A stretch of DNA of 64,000 bases from an uncultured beta proteobacterium (GTDB lineage: Bacteria > Pseudomonadota > Gammaproteobacteria > Burkholderiales > Burkholderiaceae_C), in contig CAJAES010000022.1 in the NCBI GenBank assembly GCA_903938815.1, positions 1 to 64,000 of the forward strand, in the 5' to 3' direction. A program made the position numbers and the translations under genes. The notes beneath the pieces are model-generated. The model had not been told where the DNA came from. It ran no database searches and was given only the letters and a program-made list of their open reading frames with translations. This document shows, piece after piece, positions 12,945 to 24,336 of the stretch; position 1 is the first letter of the stretch; each line of letters begins with the position of its first letter.

Positions 12945-13862
12945 ATGATCGGCGTCATCGGCATCGGCAACATGGGCCTGGCGATGGCGCTGCGGCTGCG
13001 CGACGGCGGCCACGCGGTCGCGGTGCGCGACATCGACCCTGCGGCGGAGGCCGCAGCGGCCGCCGCCGGCGCCGAGATCTGCGCCACGCCCGCGGCCCTG
13101 GCCGAGCGCTGCAGCCTGATCATCGTGGCCGTGGTCGACGCCGCCCAGACTCAGGCCGTGTTGTTCGGCGAGAACGGCGTGGCGGCGGCGCTGCTGCGAC
13201 GGCGTACGGATGCCGGTTCGGGTTCGGGTTCGGACACCACCGACACCACCGATACCGCCGGCACTCCGGCCGTGATGCTGTGCCCCACCATCTCGCCGCA
13301 GGCCGTGGAGGCTGCCGCGGCCGGCCTCGCGGCGCTGGGCGTGGCCTGCCTGGATGCGCCGATGTCCGGCGGCCCGGTGCGCGCACGCGACGGCAGCATG
13401 AGCCTCATGGTGGCGTGCGACGATGCCGCGTTCGCGCGCTGGCAGCCCGTGCTGGCGCACCTGGCCAGCCGGCTCTTTCGCGTCGGCACGCAGCCCGGGG
13501 ACGGCGCGCGCACCAAGCTCGTCAACAACCTGCTGGCCGCCATCAACCTGGCCGGCGCCGCCGAGGCGCTTCAGCTGGCCGAGGCGCTGGGGCTGGACGC
13601 CGCCCGCACGCTCGACGTGATCGAACAATCCAGCGGCCAGAGCTGGATCGGCACCGACCGGGCGCGCCGCGCGCTGGCCGGTGACGCGACACCGCGCGCC
13701 CACATGACGCTGCTGGCCAAGGATTCCGCGCTGGCGCTCGCCGCCGCGCAGGGCACCGGGCTGGCGCTGCCGCTGGGGCACGATGCGGCAGCGGCGTTCG
13801 CGCAGGCCTGCCAGGCCGGCCTGGCGGGCGCGGACGACTCAGCGCTCTGGCGCCGCCGCTGA
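12945..13862 (+). CDS. NAD(P)-dependent beta-hydroxyacid dehydrogenase-like protein
   Basis: This 305-residue protein belongs to the 6-phosphogluconate/3-hydroxyisobutyrate dehydrogenase family, acting on an unknown hydroxy acid. The Rossmann motif GIGNMGLAMALRLRDGGH sits at the N-terminus, the substrate signature is DAPMSGGPVRARDGSMSLM, and the catalytic Lys lies in ARTKLVNNLLAAINLAGAAEAL. A low-complexity insertion (GSGSGSDTTDTTDTAG) lies inside the N-terminal domain. ATG 12945 is chosen because GGAG lies seven bases upstream; GTG 12909 is an in-frame alternative through the repeat. It overlaps the convergent kinase gene by 24 bp. Confidence 0.83.
   Translation: MIGVIGIGNMGLAMALRLRDGGHAVAVRDIDPAAEAAAAAAGAEICATPAALAERCSLIIVAVVDAAQTQAVLFGENGVAAALLRRRTDAGSGSGSDTTDTTDTAGTPAVMLCPTISPQAVEAAAAGLAALGVACLDAPMSGGPVRARDGSMSLMVACDDAAFARWQPVLAHLASRLFRVGTQPGDGARTKLVNNLLAAINLAGAAEALQLAEALGLDAARTLDVIEQSSGQSWIGTDRARRALAGDATPRAHMTLLAKDSALALAAAQGTGLALPLGHDAAAAFAQACQAGLAGADDSALWRRR
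13215..13259 (+). repeat. in-frame microsatellite within the dehydrogenase gene
   Basis: Three GGTTCG hexamers are followed by GACACCACC twice and GATACCGCC. They encode Gly-Ser and Asp-Thr-Thr repeats, probably a surface loop. Unit lengths are multiples of three, so copy-number change would keep the frame. Confidence 0.7.
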
Positions 13863-15386
13863 GCCGGGCTGGGGTGGCGGGTTCTGCGGGTTCTGCGGGT
13901 TCAGCGAGTTCAGCGGATTTAGCGGAAAGCGGATCGTGAACAGCGCGCCCGGGCCGTGCCCCGGCGCCGGCCGCGGGTGCGCGTCGTCCACATAGATCGT
14001 GCCGCCGTGCTGCAGCACCACCTCGCGCACGATGGACAAGCCCAGGCCGCTGCCGTCGACATCGGTTCCCAGCGTCCGGTAGAAGGGCCGGAAGACGTTC
14101 TCGCGCTCGGCGGCAGGAATGCCGGGGCCGTTGTCCTCGACCTGCAGCACCAGCACCTGCCCGAAGGGGTCGGGCATCACGCGCGCGGTCACGGTGCCGC
14201 CGGGTGGCGTGTAGCGCAGCGCGTTGTCCACCAGGTTGCGCACGATCTCGCGCAGCATCACCGCGTGGCCGATCAGGTGCGTGCGCGCGCCGTCGGTGGG
14301 GCCCTCGTAGCCCAGGTCGATGCGCCGGTCGAGTGCCTGCGGAACGAAATCGCGCACGGTGTCGATGGTCAGTTCGGCCAGGTCGACATCGCCCTGGCGC
14401 ATGGCCTGCTCGCGGTCCTCGGCGCGTGCCATCGAGAGCAGCTGGTTCACCATGTGCGCCGCGCGCTGGCTCGAGACCGCGATCTGGTGCAGCGTGTGCT
14501 TCATGACCTGCGGGTCGCCCTCGCCGCGGTCGATCTGGCGTTCGGCCAGCTCGGCCTGCATGCGCAACCCCGCCAGCGGGGTCTTCATCTGGTGCGCAGC
14601 GTCGGCCAGGAACTGCTTTTGCGTGCGCACGGAGCGGTCCAGCCGCTCCAGCAGGTCATTGATGGCGCGCACCAGCGGAACCACCTCGTCGGGCACGTCG
14701 CGCTCGGCGATCGGGCTCAGGTCGGTGCTCTCGCGGCGCCGGATGCGCTGCTGCAGTTCTGCCAGCGGCTTGATGCCCCGCGTGAGCGCGAACCACACCA
14801 GCACCACCGCCACCGGCAGGATGACGAACTGCGGCAGGATCACGCCCTTGATGATCTCGGTCGCGAGCCGGGAGCGCTTGTCCAGCGTCGCGGCCACCTG
14901 CACCAGCGCTGCCGGGGGCGCGCGCGCTGCTCCGGCGCCGGGTGCCGGCAGCCACAGGTAGGCCACCCGCACGGGCAGGCCGTGCACGGTCTCGTCGCGG
15001 TAGCGCACCTCGGCGTCGGGCAGCGCCGCGCCCTGGGGCACGGGCAGGTCGAAGTCGCCCACCATGAACTCGCCGCGCGCGCCCAGCACCTGATAGAAGA
15101 CGGTGTCCTCGTCATCGGTTCGCAGCAGCGAGGCTGCGGCGTCCGGCAACTGCACCAGGACCTGCGGCAGGCGGTCGTTGGTGGACGGTGCCGTGATGCG
15201 GATCTGGCGCGACAAGGCGCGCGCCAGTTCACCCAGCTCGCGGTCGTAGGGCCCGTTGGCAATGCCCTGGGCCACCACCCAGGTCAGGGCGACGCTCATC
15301 GGCCACAGCAACAGCAGTGGCGCGAGCATCCAGTCGAGGATCTCGCCGAAAAGGGAGCGTTGTTCGGGGGGGCGCCGCAGCGGCAT
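13839..15386 (-). CDS. two-component sensor histidine kinase (TctE/QseC-like)
   Basis: This inner-membrane kinase (515 residues) has membrane segments near residues 17-40 and 180-200 flanking a periplasmic 2CSK_N-type sensor. HAMP-like sequence follows, then the H-box FLADAAHQMKTPLAGLRMQAELAE, the N-box VRNLVDNALRYTPPGG, and DNGPGI and GSGLGLSIV of the ATPase. The C-terminus is extended by Asn-Pro-rich triplets encoded by 9-bp repeats. It lies 28 bp downstream of the response-regulator gene, forming an operon. The family usually senses carboxylates or catecholamine-like signals; the ligand here is unknown. Confidence 0.9.
   Translation of the reverse strand: MPLRRPPEQRSLFGEILDWMLAPLLLLWPMSVALTWVVAQGIANGPYDRELGELARALSRQIRITAPSTNDRLPQVLVQLPDAAASLLRTDDEDTVFYQVLGARGEFMVGDFDLPVPQGAALPDAEVRYRDETVHGLPVRVAYLWLPAPGAGAARAPPAALVQVAATLDKRSRLATEIIKGVILPQFVILPVAVVLVWFALTRGIKPLAELQQRIRRRESTDLSPIAERDVPDEVVPLVRAINDLLERLDRSVRTQKQFLADAAHQMKTPLAGLRMQAELAERQIDRGEGDPQVMKHTLHQIAVSSQRAAHMVNQLLSMARAEDREQAMRQGDVDLAELTIDTVRDFVPQALDRRIDLGYEGPTDGARTHLIGHAVMLREIVRNLVDNALRYTPPGGTVTARVMPDPFGQVLVLQVEDNGPGIPAAERENVFRPFYRTLGTDVDGSGLGLSIVREVVLQHGGTIYVDDAHPRPAPGHGPGALFTIRFPLNPLNSLNPQNPQNPPPQPGSAAAPER
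13878..13922. repeat. five 9-bp tandem units at the 3' end of the histidine kinase gene
   Basis: On the plus strand the units are CGGGTTCTG twice, CGGGTTCAG, CGAGTTCAG and CGGATTTAG. Read on the minus strand they encode an Asn-Pro/Leu/Gln triplet repeat at the kinase C-terminus, outside the ATPase fold. Confidence 0.7.
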
Positions 15387-15414
15387 GTTGGAAAGACGGC
15401 GTCGCGCCCGAGGC

Positions 15415-16086
15415 TCAGGCCGCGATCTTCTCCAGGCAATAGCCGAGGCCGCGCACGGTGGCGATGCGCACCGGGCCCTGCTCGATCTTCTTTCGCAGGC
15501 GGTGGATGTAGACCTCGATCGCGTTGTTGCTGACTTCCTCGCCCCACTCGCAGAGCCGCTCCACGAGCTGGTCCTTGCTGACGAGGCGGCCCGAGCGCTG
15601 CAGCAGCACTTCGAGCAGCGACAGCTCGCGTGCCGAGAGCTCGAGCATCTGGTCGTTGAGGTACGCCACGCGACCCGTGGCGTCGAACGACAGCGGGCCG
15701 TGCTTGATGATGCTGGAGGCCGTTCCGAGGCCGCGCCGCGTCAGCGCCCGCACCCGCGCTCCAAGTTCCTGCAGGGCGAAGGGTTTGGCCATGTAGTCGT
15801 CGGCGCCGAGGTCCAGGCCCTTCACGCGCTGCTCCACGCTGTCGGCCGCGGTGAGAATGAGCACCGGCACGCTGGACCCACGCCCCCGCAGCTTGCGCAA
15901 CACCTCGAAGCCGTGCAGCTTGGGCAGGCCGAGATCGAGGATGACGAGGTCGAACTCGTGCGACGCGAGCGCGGCGTCTGCCTCGCTGCCGTTGCCGACC
16001 TGATCGACGGCATAGCCCGAGGCGCGCAGCGAGCGCAGTAGCCCGTCGGCCAGGACCTGGTCGTCTTCGGCGATGAGGATGCGCAT
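15415..16086 (-). CDS. OmpR-family response regulator
   Basis: This DNA-binding response regulator (223 residues) is the partner of the downstream kinase. The receiver domain has acidic D8/D9, phospho-acceptor D51 (VILDLGLP), T79 and K101 (YMAKPF). The C-terminal winged helix (about residues 125-220) includes LSARELSLLEVLLQRSGRLVSKDQL and the VYIHRLRKKIE recognition region. The start ATG at 16086 faces recA across a 171-bp divergent spacer. Confidence 0.94.
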   Translation of the reverse strand: MRILIAEDDQVLADGLLRSLRASGYAVDQVGNGSEADAALASHEFDLVILDLGLPKLHGFEVLRKLRGRGSSVPVLILTAADSVEQRVKGLDLGADDYMAKPFALQELGARVRALTRRGLGTASSIIKHGPLSFDATGRVAYLNDQMLELSARELSLLEVLLQRSGRLVSKDQLVERLCEWGEEVSNNAIEVYIHRLRKKIEQGPVRIATVRGLGYCLEKIAA

Positions 16087-16205
16087 GTCGTGTCTCCTGT
16101 GGGTTCCGGTGCCAGTGCCGGAACCTCTCGTTGGGCCGCCCGATTCTAGGCAGTCGGATCAGCGGTGTTACTTGATTCCTGTCAAGTGATCATCCCCAAG
16201 ATTCA

Positions 16206-16221
16206 CTGTACAGATATCCAG
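16206..16221 (+). promoter_or_regulatory. SOS (LexA) box upstream of recA
   Basis: CTGTACAGATATCCAG matches CTGT-N8-ACAG with one mismatch and lies 36 bp before the recA ATG. It sits just upstream of a plausible -10 element CATAAT at 16229-16234, positioned so that a bound repressor would cover the promoter. The recA context makes LexA control the natural reading. Confidence 0.7.
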
Positions 16222-16257
16222 CATCTGCCATAATCAAGGCCATCGTAGGAGACCCGA

Positions 16258-17307
<1,050 letters not shown>

Positions 17308-17313
17308 GCCGCG

Positions 17314-17787
17314 CTGACCGCACTGTCGGTCAAGGGGCGGGCGCTGCGCTACCTGGCGCAGCGGGAACACTCCCGCGCCGAACTCGAGCGCAAGCTGGCG
17401 CGCCACGTCGAAGACACGCCGGAAGACCCTGCTGCCACCCGCATCGCCCGCGCACTCGACGAACTCGCCGAGAAAGGCCTGCTCAGCGAGCAGCGCGCGG
17501 CCGAAGCACTGGTCACGTCCCAGGCGCGGCGTTTCGGCAGCCTGAAGCTGCGCCAGTCCCTGCGCGCCCGCGGGGTGGCGCCGGAAGAAGCCGCCGCCGC
17601 GCTGGCCGGCGTCGAGGGCACCGAACTTCAACGCGCCCACGATGTCTGGCGCCGCCGCTTCGGCACTCCGGCTCAGGACCCCCCGGAACGCGCGAAGCAG
17701 GCACGCTTCCTGGCCGGCCGCGGCTTCTCGTCCGACGTCATCCGCCGCATCGTCCGGGGCCTGGACGACGATCTGTCCGAGGCATAG
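17314..17787 (+). CDS. recX: RecX, modulator of RecA (non-canonical CTG start)
   Basis: RecX binds RecA filaments and limits their activity. The reading frame from 17308 to the TAG at 17785 encodes the RecX helix repeats, e.g. KGRALRYLAQREHSRAELER near the start, LDELAEKGLLSEQRAAEALV, and ARFLAGRGFSSDVIRRIVRG at the end. No ATG, GTG or TTG occurs in frame until GTG 17575, deep inside the domain. A CTG at 17314 has GGAG nine bases upstream and gives a normal length (157 residues), so it is the likely start. The frame is continuous with recA apart from its TAA. Confidence 0.82.
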   Translation: MTALSVKGRALRYLAQREHSRAELERKLARHVEDTPEDPAATRIARALDELAEKGLLSEQRAAEALVTSQARRFGSLKLRQSLRARGVAPEEAAAALAGVEGTELQRAHDVWRRRFGTPAQDPPERAKQARFLAGRGFSSDVIRRIVRGLDDDLSEA

Positions 17788-17801
17788 CGCGGTGCTCGCA
17801 G

Positions 17802-17822
17802 TCACGGCGACCATCGCCGTGA
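17802..17822 (+). terminator. hairpin after recX, possible terminator
   Basis: A perfect 9-bp inverted repeat (TCACGGCGA / TCGCCGTGA) with a 3-base loop lies 14 bp after the recX stop. It has no T-run, so intrinsic termination is uncertain. Confidence 0.35.
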
Positions 17823-18038
17823 GGCGGGGCCGGCCGTTCAGCAGGGTAAGTCTGCCATCCAGTTCCCGCCGGTCTTGGCCCGTGCAACGGCCGAACGCTG
17901 AACGCCAAAGCCAACGCCAAAGTCGAACCTGGAACACAGATGGGTCCGTTCCGACCTAGTTGCCGTCTTGTAAGGTGTTGCTGCGGCGCACCATGCTACA
18001 TTCGGCGGCTGCCCCCCAAGGCCGTCCCCACTCGACCG

Positions 18039-18649
18039 ATGCCGCTCCCGTCCAGCGAGGCCACGCGCCTGCTCAAGCACCGTCGCCAGATCGACGTGCA
18101 GATCTATGCACGAGACGATGGCCTGTGGGAAGCCGACGCCCGTCTGTCCGACGTCAAGCCTCATGACTCCCGCCTGGCCATCGGCATCCGCCCGGGCGGC
18201 GAGCCCATTCACGACATGATGCTGCGCATCGTCGTCGACCGTGAGCTGACCATCGTCGCCTCGGGCGCCGAATCATTGTCCGTGCCCTACCCCGGCCACT
18301 GCGGCGAGCATGGCGACGCCTACGGCAGCCTGGTCGGCCTGAACCTGATGCGCGGTTTCCGCCAGGCCCTGCGCGAGCGGGTCGGCGGGGCGCTGGGCTG
18401 CACCCACATCACCGAACTCGCGCAGGTGCTGCCGACCGCCGTGGTGCAGGCCATGGCCGGCGAGGTGATCGACACCCGCGGCACGAGCGAGACCTCGACA
18501 CGCCCCTTCCAGATCGACCGCTGCCACGCGCTGCGGTCCGACGGCCCCGCCGTTCGCACCCATTACCCCCGCTGGTTCCGGCCAGCGAACGACGGGGCCA
18601 TGCCCCAAGCCTCCGCCCCAAGCACTACCCAGACTCCCCGAGGGACCCC

Positions 18650-18653
<4 letters not shown>
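18039..18653 (+). CDS. DUF2889 domain-containing protein
   Basis: This 204-residue cytoplasmic protein is recognisable as DUF2889 by its N-terminal half ([46 protein letters not shown]) and the central C..H motif region. Its function is unknown. The ATG at 18039 gives the usual short N-terminus. The stop overlaps the sucC start (ATGA), suggesting cotranscription with the succinyl-CoA synthetase genes. An extended -10-like TGCTACATT at 17994-18002 may drive the operon. Confidence 0.8.
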
Positions 18654-19810
<1,157 letters not shown>

Positions 19811-19819
19811 GGAACCGCC

Positions 19820-20713
19820 ATGTCCATCCTCATCAATAAAGACACCAAGGTCATCACCCAGGGCATCACGGGCAAGACCGGTCAGTTCCACACCAAGGGC
19901 TGCCAGGGCTATGCCAACGGGAAAGCCGCCTTCGTGGCCGGCGTGAACCCGAAGAAGGCCGGCGAGCAGTTCGAGGGCATCCCCATCCACGCGAGCGTGA
20001 AGGACGCCAAGGCAGCCACCGGCGCCACCGTCAGCGTCATCTACGTGCCGCCCGCGGGTGCCGCCGACGCCATCTGGGAAGCCGTCGAGGCCGACCTGGA
20101 CCTGGTCATCTGCATCACCGAAGGCATCCCGGTCAAGGACATGCTGGTGGTCCGCAACCGCATGAAGCTCAAGGAAGCCCAGGGCGGCAAGCAGACGCTG
20201 CTGCTCGGCCCCAACTGCCCGGGCCTGATCACGCCGGAAGAGATCAAGATCGGCATCATGCCGGGGCACATCCACCGCAAGGGCCGCATCGGCGTGGTCA
20301 GCCGCTCCGGCACGCTGACCTATGAAGCCGTGGCGCAGCTCACCGAGATCGGCCTCGGCCAGAGCTCGGCGGTCGGCATCGGCGGCGACCCGATCAACGG
20401 CCTGAAGCACATCGACGTGATGCGCCTGTTCAACGACGACCCGGACACCGACGCCGTCATCATGATCGGCGAGATCGGTGGCCCGGACGAAGCCGAGGCC
20501 GCGATGTGGTGCAAGGCGAACATGAAGAAGCCGATCGTCGGCTTCATCGCGGGCGTCACGGCGCCTGCCGGCAAGCGCATGGGCCACGCCGGCGCGCTGA
20601 TCTCCGGCGGCGCCGACACGGCCGATGCCAAGCTGGCCATCATGGAAGAATGCGGGTTCACGATCACCCGCAACCCGTCCGAGATGGGCCGCCTGCTCAA
20701 GGGCCTGCTGTAA
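19820..20713 (+). CDS. sucD: succinyl-CoA synthetase alpha subunit
   Basis: This is the CoA-binding and phosphohistidine-carrying alpha subunit (297 residues). It has the N-terminal CoA-binding Rossmann fold ([19 protein letters not shown]), the NCPG loop ([14 protein letters not shown]) and the active-site His in [35 protein letters not shown] precedes the ATG. A strong hairpin terminator follows. Confidence 0.98.
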   Translation: MSILINKDTKVITQGITGKTGQFHTKGCQGYANGKAAFVAGVNPKKAGEQFEGIPIHASVKDAKAATGATVSVIYVPPAGAADAIWEAVEADLDLVICITEGIPVKDMLVVRNRMKLKEAQGGKQTLLLGPNCPGLITPEEIKIGIMPGHIHRKGRIGVVSRSGTLTYEAVAQLTEIGLGQSSAVGIGGDPINGLKHIDVMRLFNDDPDTDAVIMIGEIGGPDEAEAAMWCKANMKKPIVGFIAGVTAPAGKRMGHAGALISGGADTADAKLAIMEECGFTITRNPSEMGRLLKGLL

Positions 20714-20744
20714 CGCCTATGTAGTTCCCCCACCCGGGAGCCAC

Positions 20745-20777
20745 GCGCCGCAGCCTAAACTGCGGCGCTTTCATTTT
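20745..20777 (+). terminator. intrinsic terminator after sucD
   Basis: A perfect 9-bp stem (GCGCCGCAG / CTGCGGCGC) with a 6-base loop is followed by TTTCATTTT. It lies 32 bp after the sucD stop and separates the suc operon from terC. Confidence 0.85.
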
Positions 20778-20818
20778 GACGATCAGCGCAGCCGCTCGAA
20801 GCTGCACAAAGGACACGC

Positions 20819-21547
20819 ATGGCTGAGTTCATGACCCCCGCCTTCTGGGTCGCCGTGGGACAGATCATCATGATCGACATCCTGCTCGGCGGCGACAACG
20901 CGGTCGTGATCGCCCTGGCCTGCCGCAAGCTGCCGGCCAAGCAGCGCACCGCCGGCATCCTTTGGGGCACTGCGGGCGCCATCGGCCTGCGTGTCATCCT
21001 GATCTTCTTCGCGCTCACGCTGCTGGCCATCCCGTTCCTGAAGCTGGTGGGTGCGATCCTGCTGCTGTGGATCGGCATCAAGCTGCTGGTGCCCGACCAC
21101 GACGACGACCACGGCAACATCCAGGCCAGCGACAAGCTCTGGGCCGCCGTGAAGACCGTCATCGTGGCCGACCTCGTGATGAGCGTCGACAACGTGATCG
21201 CCATCGCGGGCGCGGCGCAGGCCTCCGGCAACGAAGGGCACCAGATGCCCCTCGTGATCTTCGGCCTGCTGGTCAGCATTCCCATCATCGTGTGGGGCAG
21301 CCAGCTCGTGATCAAGCTCATGGACCGTTTCCCGATGATCATCACCGCCGGCGGCATGCTGCTGGGCTGGATCGCCGGCACCATGGCCATCTCGGACCCG
21401 GCCGTCGTCAACCCCGACACCTGGACCTGGGTGCCCAAGCTGCCGCAGACGGACACCGTGAAGTACGCCGCTGGCATTGCCGGCGCGCTGCTGGTGCTGG
21501 CCTGGGGCAAGATGGCCGCCCGAAAGCCGGCCGCACCCGCAGCCTGA
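20819..21547 (+). CDS. TerC-family integral membrane protein
   Basis: This polytopic membrane protein (242 residues, about seven hydrophobic segments) is of the TerC/YjbE type, a family tied to metal-ion (often Mn) export and tellurite resistance. Intramembrane acidic motifs are visible: DILLGGDNAVVIALA near the N-terminus and ADLVMSVDNVIAIAGAA in the middle. AAAGGA precedes the ATG. A cytoplasmic His/Asp-rich loop (PDHDDDHGN) could bind metal. Confidence 0.9.
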   Translation: MAEFMTPAFWVAVGQIIMIDILLGGDNAVVIALACRKLPAKQRTAGILWGTAGAIGLRVILIFFALTLLAIPFLKLVGAILLLWIGIKLLVPDHDDDHGNIQASDKLWAAVKTVIVADLVMSVDNVIAIAGAAQASGNEGHQMPLVIFGLLVSIPIIVWGSQLVIKLMDRFPMIITAGGMLLGWIAGTMAISDPAVVNPDTWTWVPKLPQTDTVKYAAGIAGALLVLAWGKMAARKPAAPAA

Positions 21548-21576
21548 GGCCGCGACACAACCGCCGGCCCTGACCC

Positions 21577-22518
21577 ATGCACGCAGACCGTGGCCCGCTC
21601 CAGACCGGGCAGCGGTTCGCGGGCTGCGAGGTCGGGCGGCTGCTGGGCGCGGGGGCCTCGAGTGCGGTTTACGCCGTGTTCGACGAAGCCGCCGGCGAAT
21701 GGCGTGCGCTCAAGGTCTTCAACCCGCAGCCCGGTGCCGAAGGCAGCGCGGCCGCCGAGACGCGGGACCGCTTCAGCCGTGAGCTGGCGTTGGCGCGCCG
21801 GCTGCAACACCCCGACATCGTTCGCCTGCACGATGGTGGCGGTGGTGTGGGTGACGGCACCGCGGACGGCGGCGGCGACCGCAACGACGGCCGTAACGAC
21901 AGAAGCCGCGCCTGGCTGCTGATGGACCTGCTGCCCGGCACCGACCTGTCGCGCTACACCACGCCGGCCCGCCGGCTGCCGGAGCCCGTGGCCCTGCGCG
22001 TGGCCGAGCGCCTGGCCCGAGCGCTGGCCCACGCGCACGCCCTGGGCATCGTGCACCGCGACCTGAAACCCGCCAACGTGATGGTCGACTGGGCGACCGA
22101 CCGCGTCACGCTCACCGACTTCGGCGTCGCCCGCGCCGCCGACTCCGAGAACACGCGCACGGGCCTCGTGCTGGGCAGCCCGGCCTACATGGCGCCCGAG
22201 CTGCTGGCGGGCGCGCCGCCCACCGCCGCGAGCGACCTCTACGCCCTGGGTGTGCTGCTCTTCCAGCTGCTCACGGCCCGCCTGCCCTTCGATTCCGACG
22301 CCCTGGGCGAACTGCTGCGGCAGGTGGCGCAGCAGCCGGCGCCCGACCTGCGCACGCTGCAACCCGGGCTGCCGGACGATCTGGCGGCGCTGGTCGGTGC
22401 CCTGCTGGCCAAGGCGCCGTCGGCCCGCCCGAAGGACGGCCATGCCGTGGCCGACAGCCTGATGGACATTCGCACGCGCCTGCTGGAGAGCCCCGCGGGT
22501 CGAATGTCACGCGGCTGA
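21577..22518 (+). CDS. eukaryotic-like serine/threonine protein kinase
   Basis: This cytoplasmic kinase (313 residues) has no transmembrane or sensor domain. Catalytic residues are present: glycine loop GAGASSAVY, K46, HRD with D162 and N167 (HRDLKPANVM), DFG at D181 and APE (YMAPELL). A Gly/Asp/Arg/Asn-rich repeat loop (about residues 86-108) is inserted in the N-lobe. It is followed by a PP2C phosphatase and an FHA protein, a classical reversible-phosphorylation module. Substrates are unknown; the FHA protein is an obvious candidate. Confidence 0.92.
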   Translation: MHADRGPLQTGQRFAGCEVGRLLGAGASSAVYAVFDEAAGEWRALKVFNPQPGAEGSAAAETRDRFSRELALARRLQHPDIVRLHDGGGGVGDGTADGGGDRNDGRNDRSRAWLLMDLLPGTDLSRYTTPARRLPEPVALRVAERLARALAHAHALGIVHRDLKPANVMVDWATDRVTLTDFGVARAADSENTRTGLVLGSPAYMAPELLAGAPPTAASDLYALGVLLFQLLTARLPFDSDALGELLRQVAQQPAPDLRTLQPGLPDDLAALVGALLAKAPSARPKDGHAVADSLMDIRTRLLESPAGRMSRG

Positions 22519-22601
22519 CCGGCGTGCACCCTCGCGGGATGGGGCTCCCCCGGGTTTCCGTTGCACAATCGCCCCCCACGCCAGAGTCAGATCGTTCATT
22601 C

Positions 22602-23393
22602 GTGTCCTTCACCATCGAGCTTCAGGCCGCCGTCGACGCCGGACGCGCACGCAGCAACAACGAGGACTCCGTCGCCATCGACGCAGACACCTCGTTGGCC
22701 GTGCTGGCCGATGGCATGGGCGGCTACAACGCCGGCGAAGTGGCCAGCAACATGGCCACCTCGTTCATCCGTGCCGAACTCGGCCGCTGGCTGCGCGAAG
22801 CCAGCGCGCAGGCGTCCGACCAGGACGTGCGCCGCGCGATGGACATCTGCGTGGACAACGCCAACCGTGCCATCTTCAACGCCTCCAACGCCAACCCGCA
22901 GTACGCCGGCATGGGCACCACGCTGGTGGTGGCCGTCTTCCGCGACGGCCGGCTGCTGGTGGGGCACGTGGGCGATTCGCGCGCCTACCGCCTGCGGGGC
23001 GGCCGCCTGCAGCAGATCACGCGGGATCACTCGCTGCTGCAGGAACAGATAGACGCCGGGCTGATCACGCCCGAGCAGGCCGCGTTTTCGGCCAACAAGA
23101 ATCTGGTCACGCGCGCCGTCGGCGTCGAGGACACCGTGCTGCTGGAAACCCACCAGCACGACGTGCAACCCGGCGACCTGTACCTGCTGTGTTCCGACGG
23201 TCTGTCGGACATGCTGGACGACGGCGCCATCGGGCAGTTGATGCAGTCGGTGGACTCGTTGGAATCCGGCTGCAAGTCGCTGATCGATGCCGCCAACGAT
23301 GCGGGCGGAAAGGATAATATCTCGGTGATCCTGGTGCGCGCAGCCGGCGGCACCTCGACACCGGCGCGTTCATGGTGGCCATTCCGGCGCTGA
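22602..23393 (+). CDS. PP2C-family protein serine/threonine phosphatase
   Basis: This metal-dependent phosphatase likely reverses the action of the adjacent kinase. The 263-residue protein from GTG 22602 has the PP2C motifs RSNNEDS, LADGMGGYNAGEVAS, VGHVGDSRAYRLR, CSDGLSDML and GGKDNISVILV with metal-binding aspartates. ATG 22524 in the same frame would add a non-conserved N-terminal stretch, so the later GTG is favoured. A 61-bp spacer leads to the FHA gene. Confidence 0.9.
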   Translation: MSFTIELQAAVDAGRARSNNEDSVAIDADTSLAVLADGMGGYNAGEVASNMATSFIRAELGRWLREASAQASDQDVRRAMDICVDNANRAIFNASNANPQYAGMGTTLVVAVFRDGRLLVGHVGDSRAYRLRGGRLQQITRDHSLLQEQIDAGLITPEQAAFSANKNLVTRAVGVEDTVLLETHQHDVQPGDLYLLCSDGLSDMLDDGAIGQLMQSVDSLESGCKSLIDAANDAGGKDNISVILVRAAGGTSTPARSWWPFRR

Positions 23394-23454
23394 CCGGCGG
23401 CCTGGAGGCAAGCATGCGCCGGTCCGAGCTGCGCGTGCATTGACGGGGATACGA

Positions 23455-24141
23455 ATGGGCAAGCTGGTGGTTTCGCTCGACGGGGTCGTGATCAAGGAAG
23501 TCCAGATCACGAAGGACAAGACGACGCTCGGCCGACGGCCTTACAACGACATCGTCATCGACAACCTGGCGGTGAGCGGTGAGCATGCCGTGTTGCAGAT
23601 GGTGGGTGCGGACGTCTTCATCGAAGACCTCAACAGCACCAACGGCACCTACATCAACGGCAAGGCGATCAAGAAGCAGCTGCTCGCGCACAACGATACC
23701 GTCGAGATCGGCAAGTACAAGATCAAGTACCTGGTCGACGAGAGCGGCGACTACGAGAAGACGATGATCATGCGCCCCGGCGCCGCGGCGGCCACGCCCG
23801 GCATGGGCGGCAGCTCGTTCGCGGCGTCGAACTTCGGCGCATTGGGTGGTGGCAGTGCGCCCGCACCCGCGCCTTCGCTGCAGCCGGCGTCCATCAAGGT
23901 GCTCAACGGCGCCGCGGCGGGCCGTGAAGTGGCCCTGACCAAGGTGGTCACCACCGTGGGCAAGCCCGGCGTGCAGGTGGCTTCCATCACCCGGCGCCCC
24001 GGCGGCTATGCGTTCGCGCACGTCGAAGGCAGCTCGCGCCCCAGCGTCAACGGCGTGCCGCTGACCACCGATTCCATCCCCCTGCGCAACGGCGACGTCA
24101 TCGAACTCGCCGGAACGCAGATGCAGTTCATCCACCCCTAG
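23455..24141 (+). CDS. FHA-domain phosphopeptide-binding protein
   Basis: This 228-residue cytoplasmic protein has an N-terminal FHA domain with all key residues: LGRRPYND, SGEHAVL and NSTNGTYING. A linker rich in Ala, Gly and Pro (about residues 105-145) leads to a second, degenerate FHA-like fold (TVGKPGVQVASITRR, SRPSVNGVPL, LRNGDVIELAG) in which the Arg-Ser-His set is not fully kept. It probably reads phosphothreonine marks made by the upstream kinase. GGGG lies a few bases before ATG 23455. Confidence 0.9.
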   Translation: MGKLVVSLDGVVIKEVQITKDKTTLGRRPYNDIVIDNLAVSGEHAVLQMVGADVFIEDLNSTNGTYINGKAIKKQLLAHNDTVEIGKYKIKYLVDESGDYEKTMIMRPGAAAATPGMGGSSFAASNFGALGGGSAPAPAPSLQPASIKVLNGAAAGREVALTKVVTTVGKPGVQVASITRRPGGYAFAHVEGSSRPSVNGVPLTTDSIPLRNGDVIELAGTQMQFIHP

Positions 24142-24336
24142 TTTGATCCCGCGCGCCGGCGCTGATCCAGGCGCCGGCGCCCGTCGCCACACGCCCGGCC
24201 TGCAAGGCACGGCGCGGGGCGCCGGACGGCCGGGCACCCCGGTGCCCCCCCGCGTGACGCGCTTCACGTACCTCCCTCCCCTGGGGCGACGGGTTGGCCC
24301 GCCTCGGACCACAATGCCCCGAGGAGTCCACCCCCC

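Noticed and set aside
17575..17787. Short recX starting at GTG 17575
   Set aside because: This would remove more than half of the RecX domain although homology clearly continues upstream to the recA stop.
21577..24141. Type VI secretion regulatory module (PpkA/PppA/Fha)
   Set aside because: No T6SS structural genes occur in the window and the kinase has no membrane or sensor domain, so the T6SS label is not supported.
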